Shown here: positions 24,283-30,991 of the stretch, one piece after another
Layout: every line of letters starts with the position of its first letter
Position numbering within the stretch: position 1 is the first letter of the stretch
Assembly: GCA_036268775.1 (NCBI GenBank)
Contig: DATATM010000039.1
Location: 62,001 to 126,000, forward strand
DNA: 64,000 bases
Reading direction: 5' to 3'
DNA from: DASZIT01 sp036268775
GTDB lineage: Bacteria > Actinomycetota > Acidimicrobiia > Acidimicrobiales > RAAP-2
Notes under the pieces: generated by a model
What the model saw: the letters and a program-made list of their open reading frames with translations, nothing else
What the model was told of the DNA's origin: nothing
The model's database searches: none
Position numbers and translations under genes: made by a program

Positions 24283-26304
24283 TTGGAACCCGGGTGCACG
24301 GAGGACGAATCTCCGAAGGCCGGATTCCACGCTGCCGGCGGCACGGTCTTTTGCTCTCTCTTCGAGCCTTTCTCCCGTGCTGCCGGCTATGTCTCCGAAA
24401 GCGCGGATCTAGTGGCCGGGTTCTTCGACACCTTCAACAACGATGCCCAGCAGGCATCAGGAGCTATCGGGTGGCTTCCCTCGGTCATCCTCGCCCAGTG
24501 GGCCGATGAGACGGGCTACGGGGAATCCCTTTCGTCAGCAGAGGCACACTGGAACTTCGCCGGGGTGTCGATCGGCGGCGGAGTCAACCATTTCGCCGAC
24601 GAGACGGCTGGCCTCGACGCCTACATCCAGACGGCCAACCTCTCGTACTACGACGGGGTGCGGGCTGCCAACGGGTGGCAGGCCCAGTGCGTGGCGCTCG
24701 GCCAATCCCCGTGGGCCGCCTCAAAGTACGACGGGAAAGACTACGACGCCGGCAAGACACTCGACCCTGGCGTCGACCTCATCGCCATCGTCCTTCAATA
24801 CAACCTCACCCAGTACGACCCGCCTGGCGGCCAAGTCGGGGTCACCAACTTCTTCGGCGGGACGCCAAGCGCCTCGAACCCCCTCGGGCTCACCGTCCCT
24901 GCCGGGACCAATCCCCCGATCAGTTCCCTCGGGCGGACGATCCCCGAACCGCCGGCGGGGTTTGCGTCCAGCATCACCAAAGACTCGTTCATCATCAACG
25001 GGGTGTCCATGACGGTCGACCTCTCGGCAGCTCTGATAAACGCCTCGATCGACCTCGACATCACCAAGGCGTCGACGTTGCAACTCACTCTCCATGATCC
25101 GTCACGAGCGCTCGCCAATGCGCCGGCATTCACCCAGTCGTCCATCCTCAACCTCGACGGATCGCTGTGGCAGCTGGTGGCGGCGGAGAAGCAAGGCAGC
25201 GTCATGACCGCCACCTTCGAGCCCTGGGTCGTCCAGGCCCTGCGGTCGGCCACCGGCGCCTACACCATCGCCCCCGGGGCAATGACCCGGACCCGGTTCG
25301 CCAGCTTCTTGGTGTCCCAGGTGACGGGCGCAGGATTCACCGGCGCTCCGCAGAGCTGGATTGCGGCCCACCTGGGCGATGACGCCGCCACCCTGGAGCA
25401 ACTGTCCAGAGGGACGATCGACAACCCGCTGGAGGACTCCTGGACCGCCCTGCAACGGCTGTCGGCGGAGATCCAGTGGCGTTGCTACGAGGTGAACGGG
25501 ACGGTCACCTTCGCCCCTGACGCCTGGCTGATGAGCCTTCCGCCCGCCATGAGCATCGTCGAGTTCGCCAATGGAATCCAGACCATCGACGGGACGTTCG
25601 ACATCGGACAGCCCCTCTCGACGCTGACGGTGAACTGCGTCGCCGGCTCGTGGTATCCCGTTCCCGGCCAAGTAGTCAGCGTCACCGGACTTGGGCTATT
25701 CACCGGCAACTGGTTGGTGACGACCATCTCCCGGGCCTCGTTGTTCCAAGCGGACGTCGTGGTCACCCTGCAGCAGCCTCAACAAGCCCTGGCCGAACCG
25801 AAGGGCGGAGGAGCGGCCGCCGCCGTGAACCCAGGCCAAACGGGAGCGGACGTCGGCCCGCAACCGTCAGCGGCTACCGCCAACGTCTTCTGGCCGGTTG
25901 ATAGATCCTCCATGACTGTCGAGCGCACCGACCAGGGCAAGGACTGGGGTGGCGCTGGGAACATCTACGCCGTCGCCAACGGGACGATCACCAACCTCTA
26001 CAACTCGGGGTGGCCGGGCGGGACGTTCATGACCCTCGCCCTCGACAGTCCGCCCGACTCGCTCCACGTCATGGTCTATTACGCGGAGGACATCACACCA
26101 TCGGTGACCATCGGCCAGCACGTCAACGGCGGGGACGTCATCGGGCACGCCCAAGGCGGACCGGACGGAGTGGAGATCGGCTGGGCAGATCCGGGGGCCA
26201 TCGGTGACTCCCTCAACGACAAGCTCAACGGGGTCTACTCAGGTTCGGGTCCGACACCTGAGGGGACCAGCTTCCTTCAGTGGATCACCACGGGGGTGCT
26301 GTGA
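24283..26304 (+). CDS. Tail-associated lysin/hub-like protein (glucosaminidase + hub + M23-like)
   Basis: Up to 673 aa. The N-terminal domain has the glucosaminidase/muramidase pattern (GWLPSVILAQWADETGYGESL then WNFAGVSIGG). The middle third reads like a tail-hub/baseplate domain (DSFIINGVSMTVDLSAALINASIDLDITKASTLQLTLHD). The C-terminal 120 residues look like an M23 endopeptidase fold (QGKDWGGAGNIYAVANGTITNLY, GQHVNGGDVIGHA), but the His residues of the zinc site are not seen, so it may be inactive. TTG 24283 is the longest start; GTG 24409 is an alternative. Confidence 0.7.
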   Translation: MEPGCTEDESPKAGFHAAGGTVFCSLFEPFSRAAGYVSESADLVAGFFDTFNNDAQQASGAIGWLPSVILAQWADETGYGESLSSAEAHWNFAGVSIGGGVNHFADETAGLDAYIQTANLSYYDGVRAANGWQAQCVALGQSPWAASKYDGKDYDAGKTLDPGVDLIAIVLQYNLTQYDPPGGQVGVTNFFGGTPSASNPLGLTVPAGTNPPISSLGRTIPEPPAGFASSITKDSFIINGVSMTVDLSAALINASIDLDITKASTLQLTLHDPSRALANAPAFTQSSILNLDGSLWQLVAAEKQGSVMTATFEPWVVQALRSATGAYTIAPGAMTRTRFASFLVSQVTGAGFTGAPQSWIAAHLGDDAATLEQLSRGTIDNPLEDSWTALQRLSAEIQWRCYEVNGTVTFAPDAWLMSLPPAMSIVEFANGIQTIDGTFDIGQPLSTLTVNCVAGSWYPVPGQVVSVTGLGLFTGNWLVTTISRASLFQADVVVTLQQPQQALAEPKGGGAAAAVNPGQTGADVGPQPSAATANVFWPVDRSSMTVERTDQGKDWGGAGNIYAVANGTITNLYNSGWPGGTFMTLALDSPPDSLHVMVYYAEDITPSVTIGQHVNGGDVIGHAQGGPDGVEIGWADPGAIGDSLNDKLNGVYSGSGPTPEGTSFLQWITTGVL

Positions 26305-26693
26305 GCGCCTCCAAACGCAAAGGCACCGCCTGGGAGACACAGGTCGTCGAATACCTCCGGGAGCACGGCCAGCCGTACGCCGAGCGGCGAGCCCTCTGTG
26401 GGACGTTCGACAAGGGTGATGTGGCCGGTGTCCCGGGCGTGATGCTCGAGTGCAAGAACGAGAAAACGGTCACGCTCAGTGCCTATGCCGATGAGGTGAA
26501 GGTGGAAACGGCCAACGCCGGCGCTCAGATCGGGGTTGCCGTGGTCAAGAGGCGCAATCGTGGACCCGGTGACGCGTACGTGGTGATGACGTTGGAGCAG
26601 TTCGCCAAGATGATCGGCGACGCTCCCGAGCAATCGACGAACAGTGCGATGGTGAATCGGTCATTGCTGGTTGACACTTCCACGTCCACCTAG
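26301..26693 (+). CDS. Small PD-(D/E)XK (RusA/VRR-like) nuclease
   Basis: 130 aa from the GTG overlapping the previous stop. KGTAWETQVVEYL helix, then GDVAGVPGVMLECKNEK: Asp followed by Glu-x-Lys (ECK), the nuclease core. Resembles Holliday-junction-resolvase or VRR-NUC-like enzymes that cut branched DNA before packaging. Family assignment is from motif pattern only. Confidence 0.65.
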   Translation: MSASKRKGTAWETQVVEYLREHGQPYAERRALCGTFDKGDVAGVPGVMLECKNEKTVTLSAYADEVKVETANAGAQIGVAVVKRRNRGPGDAYVVMTLEQFAKMIGDAPEQSTNSAMVNRSLLVDTSTST

Positions 26694-26705
26694 AACGATG
26701 GCCAA

Positions 26706-27035
26706 ATGCCCGAAGCATCTGACGATCCTCAAGCCGATCCTGCAACGAATCTTTTGGACGAACTGGAGAAGATCAAAAATGAGCAGCGAGCGCGAGCTGC
26801 TGATTGGCTCAACACAAAATGGCTCAACGTCACCAAGCAATGCCCGATTTGCATCTCAAACCAGTGGTCCGTTTCTGAGGTGGTTGAGGTGCGCCCGTAC
26901 ACAGGGGGTGGGTTGGCACTCGGCGGACCCGTGTATCCGACGTTCATGGTCATCTGCGGGGTGTGTGGCTACACGATGTTTTTCAACGCGATTATCGCTG
27001 GAGTGCTGCAATCACCCGAGATTGGTCCGCAATGA
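26706..27035 (+). CDS. Zinc-ribbon protein, unknown function
   Basis: 109 aa. Two Cys pairs, CPICISNQW and CGVCGYTMFF, enclose a strand-rich segment (VSEVVEVRPYTGGGLALGGPVYPTFMVI), a zinc-ribbon. It is coupled (ATGA) to a two-TM membrane protein. A/T-richer than the terminase genes, suggesting it was added later as a cargo gene. Confidence 0.6.
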   Translation: MPEASDDPQADPATNLLDELEKIKNEQRARAADWLNTKWLNVTKQCPICISNQWSVSEVVEVRPYTGGGLALGGPVYPTFMVICGVCGYTMFFNAIIAGVLQSPEIGPQ

Positions 27036-27574
27036 CTGTTCCCCAGGATCCCGTGGTCTTCCAGCCAGCACCGAGGACATTGACCGTCCCTGCCGACGAC
27101 GAGGACGTTTTGGCCGTGCCTCGTAGAGACTGGGACCGGATCTACCGGTGCGTGGGTGCAATTACCCAATCCCCGAAGTACATGTTTAATTTGGCGTGGA
27201 CGATGGTCGGTGTAGCCGCTGCGTCGATCTTGGCCTGGATTCCCTGGCAAGCCGTAGCGTTACAGTTGCCCAACAATGTCCAACTCCGCTATTCATGGGT
27301 TGGCCCGACTCTCGTTATCGTTGCCATTGGCAGTTTTGTATTTGCGCTGTTCAGTTTTGCTGTTGCCACTACGAATTCCAGGCAACAAAGCAGGGATGTC
27401 TTCGACGTCCTGGAGGACATGGAATCCATCCATCGTCCAATCCGCGTAAAGGCGCGTCCCCAAGAACGGAAAGACCGCTCCTACGTCACTACTTCGGATC
27501 AGCCCCTTCGTCCTCCGGGGTCTCTCCCGTCGCTCCCGTCTGTCGGAAGGGAGCCTACGACCGGGCGCGACTGA
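27032..27574 (+). CDS. Two-transmembrane-segment protein
   Basis: 180 aa. Hydrophobic segments at about residues 52-72 (MFNLAWTMVGVAAASILAW) and 92-112 (WVGPTLVIVAIGSFVFALFSF), N- and C-terminal cytosolic tails, C-terminal tail basic and Pro-rich. The start overlaps the zinc-ribbon stop. The sensor-plus-membrane-protein layout resembles some cargo defence pairs, but I recognise neither protein. Confidence 0.6.
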   Translation: MTVPQDPVVFQPAPRTLTVPADDEDVLAVPRRDWDRIYRCVGAITQSPKYMFNLAWTMVGVAAASILAWIPWQAVALQLPNNVQLRYSWVGPTLVIVAIGSFVFALFSFAVATTNSRQQSRDVFDVLEDMESIHRPIRVKARPQERKDRSYVTTSDQPLRPPGSLPSLPSVGREPTTGRD

Positions 27575-27599
27575 CCCCCGGCGGGTAGCGCACCGGGGG
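27575..27599 (+). terminator. GC-rich hairpin after cargo pair
   Basis: CCCCCGG and CCGGGGG (7-bp perfect stem, 11-nt loop) begin directly after the stop of the two-TM gene. Between this operon and the leftward genes that end at 27738; strong position for a terminator though no T run follows. Confidence 0.6.
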
Positions 27600-27737
27600 C
27601 CATCGCTGGGTCACATTTGGTGGTGTGCGACCTACCCCGATTCTGCCGTTTCCCCCGATGGATTGTCCAGGACCTCACGAACGATTTCGCTCAGCATCCT
27701 CGCGCTTGTCGCAGTGCGTATTCCTCCCGCGTCTCTG

Positions 27738-27884
27738 TCATGACGCCTCCTTCTCGGCGATGGCGTCGCAGAGTTCGCCTACAAGGCGGCCCATCTCGGC
27801 CACCATCTCCTCGATAGTCCAACCCTCGAACGGTCCGGGTTGGGCGTTCTTTGTCTTGGCCGTCTTCACTTTGGCTGCGGTCAT
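27738..27884 (-). CDS. Small hypothetical protein (48 aa)
   Basis: ATG overlaps the stop of the upstream gene (27881-27884). Basic N-terminus (MTAAKVKTAKTKNAQPGPFEGWTIEEMV) and acidic C-terminal helix. A further 16-codon ORF overlaps its stop. Function unknown. Confidence 0.5.
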   Translation of the reverse strand: MTAAKVKTAKTKNAQPGPFEGWTIEEMVAEMGRLVGELCDAIAEKEAS

Positions 27885-28117
27885 GACCTAACACCTGCTT
27901 CGATGCCTTCCTTCGCCAGGTCGAGGGTGCCGAGAAGATCCCTTAACACCATCTCAATGTCGACCCAATCCGTCTGTTGAGCCTCTGCGCTGTAGGGACC
28001 GCCTGATTCACGTAGCTCGGTCGCCCTCGTTAGCGACGCCTGGATGAGCGAGCGAAGGCCAGCCAGATCCCCAAGATCCATGGGCGGATCTAGTTCCGTA
28101 GACACTTCTTTCGTCAT
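27881..28117 (-). CDS. Small hypothetical protein under operator control
   Basis: 78 aa, acidic and helical, with a strong AAGGAGGG ribosome binding site before the ATG. First gene of the leftward operon that starts from the divergent two-operator region at 28118-28244. No family recognised. Confidence 0.6.
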   Translation of the reverse strand: MTKEVSTELDPPMDLGDLAGLRSLIQASLTRATELRESGGPYSAEAQQTDWVDIEMVLRDLLGTLDLAKEGIEAGVRS

Positions 28118-28135
28118 ATGGTCCCTCCTTGGTCG

Positions 28136-28155
28136 ATGCGATAGACCTACCGCAT
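28136..28155. promoter_or_regulatory. Operator copy A in divergent control region
   Basis: ATGCGATAGACCTACCGCAT, an imperfect palindrome (8 of 10 positions pair). It shares the half-site GCGATAGA with copy B; centres are 34 nt apart, close to three helical turns. Confidence 0.6.
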
Positions 28156-28170
28156 CGGCTACTCTAGATG

Positions 28171-28188
28171 TGCGATAGATCTATTGCA
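28171..28188. promoter_or_regulatory. Operator copy B in divergent control region
   Basis: TGCGATAGATCTATTGCA, a palindrome with one mismatched pair. With copy A it defines a consensus of TGCGATAGA-YCTAYYGCA. The likely binder is one of the element's HTH proteins (17861 or 28245); which one is unknown. Confidence 0.65.
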
Positions 28189-28244
28189 ACCATCTACAAA
28201 GACTGCTGCTCAACTAGGTTGCGGCGGTGGCAAGGAAGGTACCC

Positions 28245-28430
28245 GTGGACGAGCTCGTAGGAGCATCAGAGATCGCCGAGAGGCTGGGATCGAAGCGAAC
28301 CTCGCTTGTGCACGATCTACGGCGCCGGCACTCGGACTTCCCGGAGCCCGTAGCGAAGTTGAAGTCGGCACTCGTGTGGGCGTGGCCCGATGTTGAGGCG
28401 TGGGCCCGGAAGACAGGGAGGCTTAAGTGA
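28245..28430 (+). CDS. AlpA/MerR-like small HTH protein
   Basis: 61 aa. VGASEIAERLGSKRTSLVHDLRRRHSDFPEPVAKLKSALVWAWPDVEAWARKTGR is the AlpA/HTH_17 fold that binds DNA as regulator or excisionase. GTG 28245 is preferred because AAGGAAGG lies 5 nt upstream; GTG 28227 is an alternative. Divergent from 27881-28117 across two operators. Confidence 0.72.
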   Translation: MDELVGASEIAERLGSKRTSLVHDLRRRHSDFPEPVAKLKSALVWAWPDVEAWARKTGRLK

Positions 28431-28666
28431 GTCAGGCTATGGTGCGCGGATCTCGGCACCATCCCAGGACCTCGCCAGACCTGGGGGGCATCATGGGGGG
28501 CATGGTCACCAAAACAGAGATATGTCCTGGATGCGGCGAACCGGCTCAGGTCGAGTACGCCGTGTTGCCAGTCGAAGAAGAGTCAGCTCCGATCGTGCGT
28601 CAGCTTGGCATCAGGTGCTTCACCGTCGGGTGTCAAAATTACGTAGCCCCCCCGAGGGTGGGCTGA
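28427..28666 (+). CDS. Small zinc-finger-like protein
   Basis: Up to 79 aa from a GTG overlapping the previous stop. The C-terminal half CPGCGEPAQVEYAVLPVEEES...IRCFTVGCQNYVAPP has a four-Cys metal-site pattern (CxxC and CxxxxxC). The first 25 residues are less protein-like, so the internal ATG at 28502 is possible. Confidence 0.5.
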   Translation: MSQAMVRGSRHHPRTSPDLGGIMGGMVTKTEICPGCGEPAQVEYAVLPVEEESAPIVRQLGIRCFTVGCQNYVAPPRVG

Positions 28667-28670
28667 CGCC

Positions 28671-28961
28671 CTATCCAGACTTAGAAGCCTCCGTTAGAAG
28701 CCGAGCGGCTTCCCCGAGACCGGCCGCATTCTGGAGGGTGGGTCGGGGATCACCGAGATTGACGATTTCGACGACTCGCTTGACGACGCCGTCCAAGAGT
28801 GTGTCGCCCAACTCGGTGAGCAGTCCCATTCCGACGATGAAACGGGCGCAATCCGCATAGTCGCTCCCGGATTTCACTTGACCCATGGCCAGCCTGGCGA
28901 ACTGCACAGCCGTCTCTTTTTCTTGGTCGTGAGCTCGCCAGTAGGCGTTGAGGTCGGCCAT
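28671..28961 (-). CDS. Hypothetical protein
   Basis: 96 aa, helical, soluble, converging on the 28427 gene with a 4-nt gap. MADLNAYWRAHDQEKETAVQFARLAMGQVK begins the likely protein; the frame continues to 29075 without conserved-looking sequence. No family recognised. Confidence 0.55.
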   Translation of the reverse strand: MADLNAYWRAHDQEKETAVQFARLAMGQVKSGSDYADCARFIVGMGLLTELGDTLLDGVVKRVVEIVNLGDPRPTLQNAAGLGEAARLLTEASKSG

Positions 28962-29071
28962 TGCGACCACCGTCCTTCCTCCCCAAAGGGTTGTTCTCCG
29001 AGGGTAATCCCTCTGGGACTGCCCGACGTCACAGCTGTCTGCCACAATGTGGGGACCACGGGCTAGGTAGG

Positions 29072-29335
29072 TCATCGGCGAGCGGGAGGGCTTCGGCCCT
29101 CCCTTCGTCGTTCAATGGGGATCGGACGCAGATCCTCCAACCCCTCGGCATGGCCCTCGCACGACCACAGGCGCATCCGTTTCTTGCCCACCTGCCGTCG
29201 TCCGATCCATCGAACCGGCTCTAGGCAATCGGTGGGACTACCCGCCTGGAACCCGCCGGCAGGTTGGCTCACCATCCGGAAGCACTGGCCAGGCTCGGCC
29301 CGGACGGCATCGGCGTAATGGGGGAGCCTGCCCAT
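29072..29335 (-). CDS. Small Cys/His-containing hypothetical protein
   Basis: About 87 aa. DCLEPVRWIGRRQVGKKRMRLWSCEGHAEGL resembles small actinophage proteins with a C...W-SC-xxH pattern that may bind zinc. Start uncertain (29335 or 29365) as neither has a clear site. Confidence 0.45.
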   Translation of the reverse strand: MGRLPHYADAVRAEPGQCFRMVSQPAGGFQAGSPTDCLEPVRWIGRRQVGKKRMRLWSCEGHAEGLEDLRPIPIERRREGRSPPARR

Positions 29336-29411
29336 GGGGTCCACGGTAGGGCATGGGAGCGACATCTAGGCTGGCCGCCGGAGAGGTCTCCGTGCATAGG
29401 AGGAATGTGCT

Positions 29412-29882
29412 TTGGCAGAGGATGAAGAGTTATCAGTGGAAACAGCGTCCGACCTGTCAGGCGACCCTGCTCTGACATCGCTGGTCTATACGGTGGAACT
29501 CGTATCATTTACCCAGGAGGGTGTGAGTATCGGTCTGCCGCTGACTCTGATCGTCGGCGGCGCCACGGTGACGGGGACCTTAACCGCAGCCCGGGTCTGG
29601 TGGCCGGGTATGGAGGACCGATATCGGGCCATGACAGCCGCCCCTGGGACTGACCCCGACGCGGCAGCGATCTTCACGGCAGCGATGGCCGATGCGACCC
29701 ACAGCGTGTGGGGGCAGGTATTCGCAGAGGAACCCGAATTTTCAAAGATCGATTACCTGCATCTGTCTGGTGCGCGGGTTGTTCACGCTCAGGGGCTCGT
29801 CCCTCAGTTGGAAGGGCTTGCCATGCGGATCCGACTATCGGACGTCCAGGGATGGTCGATCGGCCTCTTGAGCCCGAGCTGA
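29412..29882 (+). CDS. Hypothetical protein with GvpU-like segment
   Basis: 156 aa from TTG 29412, with GGAGG 10 nt upstream. The segment FTQEGVSIGLPLTLIVGGATVTGTLTAARVWWPGM resembles the core strand region of gas-vesicle accessory GvpU-like proteins, but no gas-vesicle genes are near, so I treat this only as shape similarity. Last gene of element 2. Confidence 0.55.
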   Translation: MAEDEELSVETASDLSGDPALTSLVYTVELVSFTQEGVSIGLPLTLIVGGATVTGTLTAARVWWPGMEDRYRAMTAAPGTDPDAAAIFTAAMADATHSVWGQVFAEEPEFSKIDYLHLSGARVVHAQGLVPQLEGLAMRIRLSDVQGWSIGLLSPS

Positions 29883-29940
29883 GGGCCCCTCAGGCCGCCC
29901 ACTCCGTGCGCCAGAGGGCTGGTGTGCTTATGGTTGGCAA

Positions 29941-29956
29941 CCCCCCTCCGACACCA
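29941..29956 (+). repeat. Attachment-site copy 3 (attR of the tandem array)
   Basis: CCCCCCTCCGACACCA, identical to the last 16 nt of tRNA-Leu including the encoded CCA (8275-8290). To its left the bases GCGCCAGAGGGCTGGTG also echo the tRNA anticodon-stem region (GCGCCAG...GGCTGGTG), so this end keeps a longer, degraded tRNA 3' remnant. The chromosome resumes to the right. Confidence 0.8.
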
Positions 29957-30045
29957 AACACCCCACGCGCAGGGATACCGTGATCCGTTCGCCTTGACTA
30001 CTTCGCTGCCAGCGAAGATCCACGCCTCCCGCGGTTGTGAGGTGC

Positions 30046-30558
30046 TCAGCTGTCGGCCGCGGCCGCATCCAATCGGCGCCGAACCTCCGACGGGTTCACC
30101 CCGAGAGCGCCCAGCAGCACCGCCGCCGGATCCGGTGGTTGGAGCGTGAGGATCTGGGCCAGCACCTGCTGGGCCGTGATCTGGAGCTTCCGCCGGTTGG
30201 GCTTAGAGGCTTCCTCAAGTACTTTCTTTGCCGCCGGCGTCATCCGGAGGCGATCTTTTTGCGCGATGTCTCTGATCCTCGGCTTCTTCGGCACGGCGCG
30301 CATCGGTAGTGGGGGAGCGTCGGCGCCGGACCCCAGACCCAGCGAGACCAGGGCTTCGTGATCGAGCGACTCAAGGGCCTGGCGAGCTTGCGGCAGGCTC
30401 ACGCCCAACACGGCTCCGATCGAGGGATCCTCCATCAAGCCGAGCAAGATGTGATCGGTGCCGGTTCGGCGATCCCCACGGCGACGAGCCTCCTCACTGG
30501 CCTGCAAGCAGATGGCCCAGGCGTGAAGCGTCTCGGGCGTAACGGATTCGGTGGTCAT
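30046..30558 (-). CDS. Clp N-terminal-domain protein
   Basis: 170 aa. Two Clp-N repeats without an AAA module: ETLHAWAICLQASEEARRRGDRRTGTDHILLGLMEDPSIGAVL, then KDRLRMTPAAKKVLEEASKPNRRKLQITAQQVLAQILTLQPPDPAAVLLGALGV. Such stand-alone proteins are paired with a small HTH gene in many actinobacteria. Start 30558 with AAGGAG 6 nt upstream; ATGA overlap with the HTH gene. Confidence 0.8.
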   Translation of the reverse strand: MTTESVTPETLHAWAICLQASEEARRRGDRRTGTDHILLGLMEDPSIGAVLGVSLPQARQALESLDHEALVSLGLGSGADAPPLPMRAVPKKPRIRDIAQKDRLRMTPAAKKVLEEASKPNRRKLQITAQQVLAQILTLQPPDPAAVLLGALGVNPSEVRRRLDAAAADS

Positions 30559-30767
30559 GATGACTCCTTGCGGTATTTGGTGTGCACGGATTGGCGCGTG
30601 ACGCCCAAGGCGTCTCCGATTTGCTGCCACGACCAGCCTTTTTCCCGGGCCGACTCGACGTGGTTCGCCTCGACCCTCTCAGCCAGGCGATGCAGCGCCA
30701 ACGAGGCTCGAAGCCCAATTCCCGGGTCATCCGACGAGAGATTCGGGTTGAGATCTTCGGCATCCAT
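30555..30767 (-). CDS. Small helix-turn-helix protein (Clp-N partner)
   Basis: 70 aa. ESAREKGWSWQQIGDALGVTRQSVHTKYRKE is a clear HTH with a recognition helix; the N-terminal helix RASLALHRLAERVEANHV may dimerise. Upstream lie two copies of a palindromic site, so it is likely autoregulatory. Confidence 0.8.
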   Translation of the reverse strand: MDAEDLNPNLSSDDPGIGLRASLALHRLAERVEANHVESAREKGWSWQQIGDALGVTRQSVHTKYRKESS

Positions 30768-30770
30768 AGT

Positions 30771-30788
30771 TGTCAGTATAGACTGACA
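30771..30788. promoter_or_regulatory. Operator 1 of the HTH/Clp-N operon
   Basis: Perfect palindrome TGTCAGT-N4-ACTGACA ending 3 nt before the ATG of the HTH gene. The reverse strand carries TATACT inside it, a good -10 box, so binding would block transcription. Confidence 0.75.
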
Positions 30789-30801
30789 GCCGGGGGGGAT
30801 G

Positions 30802-30819
30802 TGTCACCCTAAACTGACA
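30802..30819. promoter_or_regulatory. Operator 2 of the HTH/Clp-N operon
   Basis: TGTCACC-N4-ACTGACA, one half-site exact and the other with two changes from operator 1. Centres are 31 nt apart (three turns), suggesting cooperative binding. Confidence 0.65.
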
Positions 30820-30991
30820 CAGCAAGATCTTGGTCCACGCCCTGTAGGCCGAGGACCTGGGAGTATTTCGAATTGTCGCTTCCACCCATTTGCTCCTGGG
30901 CCCACGCTTGATCAGACGATCGGGTTGTGCCATCCGTCGGAGGCCGGTAACGTTTTCGCCCATCGTGTCCCACAGTCGGTGTGACCCCGTC

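Larger units (their letters stand above)
15399..29956. mobile_element. Integrative element 2, phage-satellite-like
   Basis: About 14.5 kb between attachment copies 15399 and 29941. It has recombinase and regulator genes at the left, a RecA-like ATPase with iteron-like repeats, small and large terminase genes, one tail-lysin protein, a nuclease and a right arm of small unknown and regulatory genes. Portal, protease, capsid, tail-tube and tape-measure genes are not recognisable; only three small genes separate terminase from the tail protein. That suggests a satellite or a heavily deleted prophage. Confidence 0.75.

Noticed and set aside
24053..24509. Two plus-strand ORFs before the tail-lysin gene
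   Set aside because: Overlap each other in different frames with Ser/Arg/Pro-rich shadow composition and no ribosome binding site.
29412..29882. Gas-vesicle protein GvpU
   Set aside because: Only one segment resembles the family and no gas-vesicle genes are present.
30820..30991. Riboswitch before the Rpf-like gene
   Set aside because: c-di-AMP riboswitches often precede rpf genes in actinobacteria, but I could not identify the conserved blocks here.
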